Shown here: one piece after another, positions 1 through 5,339 of the stretch
Layout of the letters: the number at the start of each line of letters is the position of its first letter
Position numbering within the stretch: position 1 is the stretch's first letter
Source of the DNA: Planctomycetia bacterium
Lineage (GTDB): Bacteria > Planctomycetota > Planctomycetia > Pirellulales > UBA1268
Assembly: GCA_009923125.1 (NCBI GenBank)
Contig: RFUD01000191.1
Coordinates: 1-5,339 of the forward strand
Direction: 5' to 3'
Length of the DNA: 5,339 bases
Notes under the pieces: model-generated
Told to the model about the DNA's origin: nothing
The model's input: the letters and a program-made list of their open reading frames with translations, nothing else
The model's database searches: none
Translations under genes and position numbers: made by a program

Positions 1-1588
1 CCTCCTCGAGCGTGTAGGTGTAGCCGTCGGTGAGGCCGTAGCGAAGCCGGATGATCTCCCGCTCACGGTAGGTGAGCGTCTTGAGGAGCGATTCGATCCG
101 ATCCTTCAGCAGGGCCGTGGTCGTGGCCTGCGTCGGACGCTCGGCACCGTGGTCCTCGACGAACTCGCTGAAGCTCGCATCCTCGCTCTCGCCGATGGGG
201 CGGTCGAGGCTCATCGGCTGCCGTCCCATGTCGAGCACGCGCCGCGCCTCCTCGAGCCCCACGTCGGCGGCCTGCGCGATCTCCTCCACCGTCGGCTCGC
301 GGCCGAACTCGTGCAGCAGCTTCTTCGAGACGGTGCGCAGCTTGGAGAGCACGTCGATCATGTGGACCGGAATGCGGATCGTCCGCGACTGGTCGGCGAT
401 CGCGCGGGTGATGGCCTGCCGGATCCACCATGTGGCGTAGGTCGAGAACTTGAACCCGCGGCGGTACTCGTACTTGTCCACCGCGCGCATCAGCCCGGTG
501 TTGCCCTCCTGGATGAGATCCAGGAACGACAGACCGCGGTTGCGGTACTTCTTGGCGATCGAGACGACGAGCCGGAGGTTGGCGGCCGAGAGATTGCGCT
601 TCGCGGCTTCGTACTCTTCCTGCAACTTGTCGAGCATTCCGACCCGCTTCCGCAGCGAGCGCGGGCTCTCGAGCGTGGTCAGCATCAGGTCGCGGAGCTC
701 CTTCCGCATGTCGGCACGGTCGTCGCGCGACCCCTCGCCCTGGGCCAGGATGCGCAGGTCCTGCTGCAGCCGGTCCATCCGCGACGACATGCCGCGCAGC
801 AGCTTCATCAGCGGCTGCACGCGCCGCGTCCGCAGCGACAACTCCTCGACGAGCGTCAGCGCCTTCGCCCGGGCCCGGCGAAACCTGACGCGGGCGGCCC
901 GCGCATCGGCCGCGGAAGTGCGGCGGCTGATCAGCAGGCGGAAGTCGGCCTTGCTCCTGCCGATCAGGTGATCGAGCGTCGCGAGATTGTGCGGCATCCG
1001 CGCGAGGATCTGCTCCTTGGTGAGTCGCTCCGTCAGCGACACCTTGATCGTGCGGTCGAAGGGCAGGGCCCCCTCGTGGACGCGCCTCAGCGTGTCCACG
1101 GTGGCCCGCATCGAGTAGGAGCAGCCGAGGATCGCCCGGCGGAAACGCTTCCGCGTGACCTCGATCCGCTTGGCGAGCGAGATCTCCTCCTGCCGGGTGA
1201 GGAGGGGGATTTCGGCCATCTGCGCCAGGTACATCCGGATCGGATCGTTGGCCGCGTTGGATGGCGCCGTCGTGGTCGGCTCGTCGCGTCGGGGCTTGGC
1301 GGGAGCGGCCTGCGCCGCCGGGGCGCCGATCTCGCGCGGCGCGGGAGGGGCGTCCACGAGGTCGATGCCCCGGTCCTCGAGGGCCACCAGCAGCGCGTCG
1401 ATCTTCTCGGGATCGACGGCCTCGTCGGGCAGGAACGCGTTGACCTGGTCGAAGGTCAGATACCCCTGCGACAAGCCGGTGGCGATGAGGGTCGCGAGTT
1501 CATGGTCTCCGTGCGAGCCCTCGATCGTGCGCTTCGGCTGCCGGGCCACGGCGGTCCGGGGTTGGGTGGCGGTCCTGTGCATGCTCAT
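1..1588 (-). CDS. rpoD: Primary RNA polymerase sigma factor RpoD (sigma-70), 3' end missing
   Basis: Housekeeping sigma factor that joins core RNA polymerase and recognises -35/-10 promoters. 529 codons are visible, and the frame is still open at the left edge inside region 4. Domains by residue: region 1.1 about 28-82 (GYLTFDQVNAFLP), a Pro/Ala linker 83-112, region 1.2 from 115 (DPIRMYL), a long basic non-conserved segment about 150-325, region 2 about 330-405 (NLRLVVSIAKKYRNRG, FLDLIQEG, FSTYATWWIRQA), region 3 about 410-482 with the 3.2 finger (RPIGESEDASF), and the start of region 4 (TYREREIIRLRYGL). The region 2.4 residues used for -10 recognition and melting are present: W387, W388, Q391 and T394. 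The helix-turn-helix of region 4.2 lies off the window. The start is the ATG at 1588, placed 7 nt after AAGGAG; a second ATG two codons later is possible. It follows dnaG by 99 nt. The presence of region 1.1 separates it from alternative sigma factors. Confidence 0.97.
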   Translation of the reverse strand, partial: MSMHRTATQPRTAVARQPKRTIEGSHGDHELATLIATGLSQGYLTFDQVNAFLPDEAVDPEKIDALLVALEDRGIDLVDAPPAPREIGAPAAQAAPAKPRRDEPTTTAPSNAANDPIRMYLAQMAEIPLLTRQEEISLAKRIEVTRKRFRRAILGCSYSMRATVDTLRRVHEGALPFDRTIKVSLTERLTKEQILARMPHNLATLDHLIGRSKADFRLLISRRTSAADARAARVRFRRARAKALTLVEELSLRTRRVQPLMKLLRGMSSRMDRLQQDLRILAQGEGSRDDRADMRKELRDLMLTTLESPRSLRKRVGMLDKLQEEYEAAKRNLSAANLRLVVSIAKKYRNRGLSFLDLIQEGNTGLMRAVDKYEYRRGFKFSTYATWWIRQAITRAIADQSRTIRIPVHMIDVLSKLRTVSKKLLHEFGREPTVEEIAQAADVGLEEARRVLDMGRQPMSLDRPIGESEDASFSEFVEDHGAERPTQATTTALLKDRIESLLKTLTYREREIIRLRYGLTDGYTYTLEE

Positions 1589-1595
1589 CAAGTGT

Positions 1596-1601
1596 CTCCT
1601 T
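1596..1601 (-). promoter_or_regulatory. Ribosome binding site of rpoD
   Basis: AAGGAG on the minus strand ends 7 nt before the ATG at 1588. This is the strongest Shine-Dalgarno match in the window and fixes the rpoD start. Its first bases also lie in a GGTGAAG segment complementary to a sequence 38 nt upstream. Confidence 0.8.
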
Positions 1602-1687
1602 CACCATCGTACCGTCACTCGCGCACCGCCCCCCGATCCGCCGGGTGAAGCCACGGCCGATCGATTGCAGCGACGAGGCGGGCACCC

Positions 1688-3550
1688 TCACCCATCCTTG
1701 GGTTCGGACATGCCCTGGGCGGCCCGTCGCTGGGCGACGAGCCGTTCCAACAAAACCGCCTCCGAGCCGGGATCCAGCCGGGAGGATTTCAAGGCGAGGA
1801 TGCTCGCGTGCGCCTGCCGCTGGGCGGAGCGGCGTCGCAGGGCATCCTCCAAATGCTGCAGGCGGTCCGCCGGATCGACCGGCCCGCGGGCCGCGGTCGA
1901 ATCGTCCACGGCAACGAGCAGGCTCTGCAGCTCGGGATCGGTGATGGCGAGCAACAGGCCCGCCAGAGCGACCGGGCGACCGGCCGCCTCGAGCCGACGC
2001 GCCGCCTCGAGCACGGCCCGCCCCTCGGCGGTCTCGAGGTCGTCGGGCGGCACCTCGCGCACGATCAGCCCGGCGGCCTCCGGGACGCAGACGAGAACCT
2101 CGATCACCTCGCGATCCCAGGCCGGCAGCCGCGTCGCCGGCGCCGGGAGCGGCGCGGGCTCAGCGGAGCCGCGTGCGGTCGCCTGACGACTCGACCGCAG
2201 GTCGAGGAGCCGACCCCGCAACGCCTCGCGCGAGAGGCCGAACCGCCGCGACAGACGGCCGAGCACCTGGTCTTCCCGCAACTGCCGCTGCGACGGGCTC
2301 AACGGCGACCGGTCGGAGACACTGGCCAGCGGCTTGAGGACGCTTTCGACCGCGGCGAGCACCGCATCGTCGCCGTCGCGGCCCGCGAGCCGGGCAACGG
2401 CCTCGTCCATGCGATACTCCAGCGGGTCGATCGCCGCGGAGAGCAGGCTTTCGAAGGCGTCGCGGCCTTCCGCGAGAATGAAGTCGCACGGGTCGATGCC
2501 CGACGGGAGTCGCGCGATCCGCACGTCGATCGGCTCGGCCAGGATGACGTCGAGGATCTCGTCCGCGCGGCGGCGTCCGGCATCGTCGCCGTCGAGCACG
2601 AGCACGATCGTGTCGGCGTAGCGCCGCAGCAGTTTGGCATGGCGTTCACCGAGGGCCGTGCCGAGCACGGCGACCACATCGCCGATTCCGGCCTGCCGGG
2701 CCGCCAGGCAATCGGTGTATCCCTCCACGACGACGGCCCGCCGCGACTTCGCCATCGTGTCGCGGGCGGTGTCGAGGCCGTACAGCATCGAGCTCTTGGA
2801 AAACAGCGGCGTCTCGGGCGAATTGATGTACTTGGCGGCATCGGGCGCGGCTCCGGGGAGGACGCGGCCACCGAAGGCAACGCATCGGCCCAGCGGATCC
2901 CGGATCGGAAAAATCACGCGGTCGCGGAATCGGTCGTAGTGCCCCGAGCGGTCCTGCCGCTCCACTGCCAGGCCGGCCCGGACCAGATGGGCGGTCGCGA
3001 TGCCCGCAGCGGAACCCTGCTTGAGCAGCCAATCCCACGCGGGAGGCGCGAATCCGAGCTGGAAGCGGCGGATCGTCTCGGGAAGCAGGCCGCGGGCGGC
3101 CAGATACTCGCGGGCCGCGCGGGCCTCCGGGCCGCGGTCGAGCAGGCCTGCGAATCGCTCCGCCGCCCAACCGAGCGCGGCGAGCAACGCCGTGCGGTCG
3201 TCCGCGGGCAAGCCCCTGCTTTTCGTGACCTGGATGCCGGCGCGGTCGGCCAGTTGCTCGAGCGCCTCGCGAAACTCGAGCTTCTCCATCCGCATCAGGA
3301 AGGTGAACACGTCGCCGCCGATGTTGCAGACCCAGCAGCGGAACGTCTGTCGCTCGGGATTCACCTGGAAGCTGGGCCGCGAGTCCTCGTGCCACGGGCA
3401 CAGACCGCTGAGCCCGCGGCCGGCGCGGCGAAGCGAGATGTAGGAGCCGACGAGATCGACGATGTCGGTGGCTTCGCGCACCCGTTCCCGGAGGTCGTCG
3501 TGCAACGGCGACGCAGCGGAGGGCGACGAAGAGACCGGCGAAGATGCCAC
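1688..3550 (-). CDS. dnaG: DNA primase DnaG
   Basis: DNA-dependent RNA polymerase that makes the short primers for replication forks and works with the replicative helicase. With the GTG start at 3550 it has 620 residues, close to the usual 580-640. Domains: N-terminal CHC2 zinc ribbon with C51, H54, C72 and C75 (CPWH...CWVC); the primase catalytic core with RFRDRVIFPIRDPLGR and FGGRVL near residues 207-230; and the Toprim fold with EGYTD at 276-280 and the metal-binding DGDDAG at 320-325. Residues from about 390 to 620 form the C-terminal region, where I recognise no conserved motif; by position this is where the helicase-binding domain should lie. The GTG was chosen because GGGAG lies 7 nt before it and a promoter lies just upstream. 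The frame stays open upstream to a TTG at 3754, but that would overlap the preceding gene and add residues unlike DnaG. The chosen start leaves a Ser/Pro/Ala-rich tail of about 17 residues before the conserved part. First gene of the dnaG-rpoD pair. Confidence 0.97.
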   Translation of the reverse strand: MASSPVSSSPSAASPLHDDLRERVREATDIVDLVGSYISLRRAGRGLSGLCPWHEDSRPSFQVNPERQTFRCWVCNIGGDVFTFLMRMEKLEFREALEQLADRAGIQVTKSRGLPADDRTALLAALGWAAERFAGLLDRGPEARAAREYLAARGLLPETIRRFQLGFAPPAWDWLLKQGSAAGIATAHLVRAGLAVERQDRSGHYDRFRDRVIFPIRDPLGRCVAFGGRVLPGAAPDAAKYINSPETPLFSKSSMLYGLDTARDTMAKSRRAVVVEGYTDCLAARQAGIGDVVAVLGTALGERHAKLLRRYADTIVLVLDGDDAGRRRADEILDVILAEPIDVRIARLPSGIDPCDFILAEGRDAFESLLSAAIDPLEYRMDEAVARLAGRDGDDAVLAAVESVLKPLASVSDRSPLSPSQRQLREDQVLGRLSRRFGLSREALRGRLLDLRSSRQATARGSAEPAPLPAPATRLPAWDREVIEVLVCVPEAAGLIVREVPPDDLETAEGRAVLEAARRLEAAGRPVALAGLLLAITDPELQSLLVAVDDSTAARGPVDPADRLQHLEDALRRRSAQRQAHASILALKSSRLDPGSEAVLLERLVAQRRAAQGMSEPKDG

Positions 3551-3557
3551 TCGCGAA

Positions 3558-3562
3558 CTCCC
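3558..3562 (-). promoter_or_regulatory. Ribosome binding site of dnaG
   Basis: GGGAG on the minus strand, 7 nt before the GTG at 3550. It supports this GTG over the open frame further upstream. Confidence 0.65.
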
Positions 3563-3592
3563 GAACCCGAGCCGTGGACAAGACGCCGTCGG

Positions 3593-3621
3593 AATGTAGG
3601 TGTCGAGGAAAAACGGGTCAA
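3593..3621 (-). promoter_or_regulatory. Predicted sigma-70-type promoter of dnaG-rpoD
   Basis: On the minus strand the -35 box is TTGACC (3616-3621, 5 of 6 to TTGACA) and the -10 box is TACATT (3593-3598, 4 of 6 to TATAAT). They are exactly 17 bp apart. Transcription would begin near 3586, giving a leader of about 36 nt that contains the dnaG ribosome binding site. The spacer and the flank of the -35 box carry the only A/T-rich patch in the 157-nt gap between the response regulator and dnaG. This is the best promoter match I found in the window, and the RpoD encoded here keeps the residues that read such a -10 box. Confidence 0.7.
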
Positions 3622-3639
3622 TCTCAGGCTGACGCTGCG

Positions 3640-3656
3640 CAGATTGCCCAGATTGC
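3640..3656 (-). repeat. 8-bp direct repeat upstream of the dnaG promoter
   Basis: Two copies of GCAATCTG on the minus strand (3649-3656 and 3640-3647) are separated by one base. The nearer copy ends 18 nt upstream of the -35 box. The arrangement could be an activator or regulator site centred around -60, or chance; nothing in the sequence identifies a binding protein. Confidence 0.5.
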
Positions 3657-3707
3657 GGACGTCTCGTCCACCGGCATGCCCGTCGGTGCGGAGGTCGCCG
3701 CGACCGG

Positions 3708-4187
3708 CTACGACAGCAACCGCTGCACGCTTTCGAGCAGGCGATCCATCGCAAAGGGCTTGCGGATGTAGTCGTCCACGCCGAGCATCTCGGCGTACGC
3801 CTTGTGCCGGCTGCCCTCGTTGGCGGTGATCATGATCACGCGGAGGGGCACCGGGCGACTGCGTCGCAGTCGCTCGAGAACGAGAAACCCGCTGCGCTTG
3901 GGCATCATCATGTCGAGGACGACGAGGTCGGGGTTTTCCTGCTCGGCCAGCACGAGCCCCTGGTTTCCGTCGCGAGCGACCAGGATCTCGTAGCCCTTCG
4001 ACTCGAGCACGGTCTTCATCGACTCCACGATCTCGACGTCGTCGTCCACGAGCAAGACCCGCTTTCCGCCGGCCGCCTTGCCCGTCTGGCGAGCGGTCGT
4101 CGCCACCACCGCTTCCGCAGGCTGTTCCGTAGCGTCCTGGGATTCCGCGGGCTTGGAGACCTTCCTGGTGCGTTTCTGGGCGGGCAT
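3708..4187 (-). CDS. Receiver-only response regulator (CheY-like)
   Basis: Single-domain phosphoacceptor protein of two-component signalling, 159 residues from the ATG at 4187. Residues 1-43 are a low-complexity tail rich in Lys, Arg, Ala and Pro. Residues 44-159 are a complete receiver domain: acidic pocket D48-D50 (VLLVDDD), phosphorylated D92 (LVVLDMMMPKRSG), switch T121 (VIMITANEG) and conserved K143 (DDYIRKPF). No DNA-binding or enzymatic output domain follows, so it probably acts by protein-protein contact or as a phosphate relay. No histidine kinase is encoded nearby, so its partner is unknown. An in-frame GTG at 4235 would add 16 residues but has no better ribosome binding site; the ATG itself has only a weak GGA 7 nt upstream. 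It ends 157 nt before the dnaG start and is separated from it by the dnaG promoter. Confidence 0.93.
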   Translation of the reverse strand: MPAQKRTRKVSKPAESQDATEQPAEAVVATTARQTGKAAGGKRVLLVDDDVEIVESMKTVLESKGYEILVARDGNQGLVLAEQENPDLVVLDMMMPKRSGFLVLERLRRSRPVPLRVIMITANEGSRHKAYAEMLGVDDYIRKPFAMDRLLESVQRLLS

Positions 4188-4252
4188 GCGATCGTCCGGA
4201 GGGAAACTTGGCGGGGGCGGTCGAGCGGATTGCACCGGTCGCCGCCGTCAAA

Positions 4253-4282
4253 AGCGTATCAAGACGACAGCCTGCGTGGCAA
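4253..4282 (-). promoter_or_regulatory. Possible weak promoter ahead of the response regulator
   Basis: TTGCCA (4277-4282, 5 of 6 to the -35 consensus) and TACGCT (4253-4258, 3 of 6 to the -10 consensus) on the minus strand have an 18-bp spacer. They lie in the 130-nt gap between the PAP2 gene and the response regulator. The position is plausible and the match is poor; read-through from the PAP2 gene is an alternative. Confidence 0.25.
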
Positions 4283-4317
4283 ACCGCCGCGCACAGCGGC
4301 ACGGAGACCGGCGCCGC

Positions 4318-5073
4318 TCAAGATTCGGCCGTTCGCGGCTCGTCGGTCCGGTCGGAGAGAAAGAACGCCGCCCCCGCCAGCCCGAGCGCCGCCCCGAAAC
4401 AGACATCGCTCGGGAAGTGTGCCGCGCTGGCCACCCGTTGCAGGGCGGCGCTCGCGGCGAACAGGAGAAACAGCCAGCGGCCGTGCGGATACCGCCAGGC
4501 GAGCGCGGCCAGCAGCCCGCAGGCGACGGCTGCATGGCCCGACGGGAAGCTGCGGGCGTCGGAGTGGCTGCCCGTCGCGGGGACGATGCCGAACGTGGCC
4601 AGGGCGGAGGCCTGCGCGGCCACGTCGATCGCCCGGGGGCGGGCTCGCCCCACCAGGAGCTTGACGAGATCCACCATCAGTCCGCCGCAGGCCGTGGCTC
4701 CGATCATCCGCGCCATCGATTCCTGGGCGAGCGTCGGCTGAAACGACGGCCAGCGAACCGCCGGCCAGCGCAGCGACGGAAACGCAAGGCCCCGATCCAG
4801 CACCAACGCGGTCACAAGCAGCGCGGCGGCGCCCATCGAGTGGGCGAAGACCTCCGAGAAGTTCATGAACCGCTGCAGTTCTTTCGGCACTCTCCCAGCC
4901 TTGCACCAGGCCGCCACCGGCAGGTCGATCGCCAGCGCCACCGCCCCGAGGCAGGCGAGCATGACAGCGGCGGTCACGAGCGACCGCCGGGGCCAGATGG
5001 TGGCGGCGGGAGTCACGTCCGCAGGCCGCGTGGCCTCGAACGGCTCGTATGCAGGACGTGTCGTCACGGTCAT
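4318..5073 (-). CDS. PAP2-superfamily membrane phosphatase
   Basis: Integral membrane phosphatase of the PAP2 (type 2 phosphatidic acid phosphatase) superfamily, 251 residues. These enzymes remove phosphate from lipid phosphates such as phosphatidic acid or undecaprenyl pyrophosphate; which one this protein uses cannot be read from the sequence. The three catalytic motifs are complete: K138-x6-R145-P (KLLVGRARP), PSGH with H180, and R213-x5-H219-x3-D223 (RVASAAHFPSD). About six hydrophobic stretches (near residues 31-50, 76-93, 120-142, 181-193, 199-213 and 224-239) match the usual six-helix fold. The first 30 residues are polar and presumably cytoplasmic. The ATG at 5073 was chosen because AAGGA lies 7 nt before it; a GTG at 5121 would add 16 residues without a good ribosome binding site. 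It starts 75 nt after the comM-like gene, with no clear promoter between them. Confidence 0.93.
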   Translation of the reverse strand: MTVTTRPAYEPFEATRPADVTPAATIWPRRSLVTAAVMLACLGAVALAIDLPVAAWCKAGRVPKELQRFMNFSEVFAHSMGAAALLVTALVLDRGLAFPSLRWPAVRWPSFQPTLAQESMARMIGATACGGLMVDLVKLLVGRARPRAIDVAAQASALATFGIVPATGSHSDARSFPSGHAAVACGLLAALAWRYPHGRWLFLLFAASAALQRVASAAHFPSDVCFGAALGLAGAAFFLSDRTDEPRTAES

Positions 5074-5080
5074 GCGGGCA

Positions 5081-5085
5081 TCCTT
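5081..5085 (-). promoter_or_regulatory. Ribosome binding site of the PAP2 gene
   Basis: AAGGA on the minus strand, 7 nt before the ATG at 5073. It favours this start over the in-frame GTG at 5121. Confidence 0.6.
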
Positions 5086-5148
5086 GCACAGGGGCCGCCA
5101 CGCCGTCGAGATGGATTCCACGCGGTAGCAGCGGAGCCGAGCGTCCTT

Positions 5149-5339
5149 TCAGGTCCACAGGCTGCGGTCGAGCACTCTGTAGTTGATGGCTTCGCTCACG
5201 TGCGCGCAGCTGAGCGTGTCCGCCGCGTCGAGGTCGGCGACCGTCCGGGCGACGCGAAGCACCTTGTCGTGGGCTCGGGCCGACAGCCCGAGATCGGCCA
5301 CGGCCGCGCGGAGCAGGTCCACCGCGGCAGCGTCGAGCG
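5149..5339 (-). CDS. comM: ComM/YifB-family Mg-chelatase-like AAA+ protein, C-terminal end only
   Basis: Only the last 62 codons and a TGA stop are inside the window; the rest lies beyond the right edge. The fragment reads LGLSARAHDKVLRVARTVAD, then a short acidic stretch, then HVSEAINYRVLDR. This is the typical C-terminal helical (lid) segment of ComM/YifB proteins, where LSARAY-x-RILKVARTIADL and H-x-x-EAIQYR-x-LDR are the family pattern. ComM is a hexameric AAA+ helicase that promotes branch migration during uptake and integration of transforming DNA in naturally competent bacteria; it is also widespread in bacteria not known to be competent. The ATPase core motifs cannot be checked here. 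Other Mg-chelatase-subunit-like ATPases share this fold, so the family call is firmer than the gene symbol. Confidence 0.8.
   Translation of the reverse strand, partial: LDAAAVDLLRAAVADLGLSARAHDKVLRVARTVADLDAADTLSCAHVSEAINYRVLDRSLWT

Noticed and set aside
149..1648. 499-codon open frame on the plus strand opposite rpoD
   Set aside because: It runs antisense to a certain gene, has the Arg/His/Gly-rich composition typical of antisense frames in high-GC DNA, and contains no recognisable domain.
3573..3581. DnaA-box-like TTGTCCACG in the dnaG leader
   Set aside because: It is a single imperfect match, and a similar TTGTCCACC occurs within rpoD near 473-481, so it is expected by chance.
3661..3707. 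Short inverted repeats (GGTCG/CGACC and CACCG/CGGTG) after the response regulator
   Set aside because: The stems are 5 bp with no following T-tract, so they do not support an intrinsic terminator.
3551..3754. Upstream extension of DnaG to a TTG start at 3754
   Set aside because: It would overlap the response regulator by 47 nt, begin upstream of the predicted promoter, and add Cys/Arg-rich residues not seen in primases.
1808..3829. 673-codon open frame on the plus strand opposite dnaG
   Set aside because: It is a shadow of the dnaG codon pattern and crosses from dnaG into the response regulator gene, with no domain and no convincing ribosome binding site.
4286..4300. Hairpin GCCGC-TGTGC-GCGGC after the PAP2 stop codon, as a terminator
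   Set aside because: The stem is only 5 bp and is followed by GGTTTG rather than a T-tract. GC-rich DNA produces many such stems.

Overview
The window is high-GC bacterial chromosome carrying five genes, all on the minus strand and closely spaced. In transcription order they are: the 3' end of a ComM/YifB-type Mg-chelatase-like AAA+ protein (5149-5339, cut by the window edge), a PAP2-family membrane phosphatase (4318-5073), a receiver-only response regulator (3708-4187), DNA primase dnaG (1688-3550), and the primary sigma factor rpoD (1-1588, with its last few dozen codons beyond the left edge). The GC-rich codon use, the DnaG zinc-ribbon sequence around CWVCNIGG, and the long basic insert of the sigma factor fit a planctomycete of the Pirellula type. 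That assignment is inference from general resemblance, not from a search.

The core is a dnaG-rpoD pair, the conserved heart of the macromolecular synthesis operon, here without an rpsU gene immediately ahead of dnaG. A good sigma-70-type promoter (TTGACC, 17-bp spacer, TACATT) lies in the 157-nt gap before dnaG. It gives a predicted leader of about 36 nt ending in a GGGAG ribosome binding site and a GTG start. An 8-bp direct repeat sits just upstream of the -35 box. Between dnaG and rpoD are 99 nt with no convincing promoter or terminator, so rpoD is probably co-transcribed with dnaG. A 7-nt segment in that gap is complementary to the rpoD ribosome-binding region.

Upstream, the response regulator has a complete phosphoacceptor receiver domain behind a roughly 40-residue charged N-terminal tail and has no output domain. 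The PAP2 protein has all three catalytic motifs and about six membrane segments. The comM-like, PAP2 and regulator genes are separated by 75 and 130 nt and may be separately or jointly transcribed. No gap exceeds 300 bases. I see no RNA genes, mobile elements, CRISPR arrays or horizontally acquired segments. This looks like ordinary housekeeping chromosome, not a new system; the points worth a second look are regulatory details around dnaG-rpoD.
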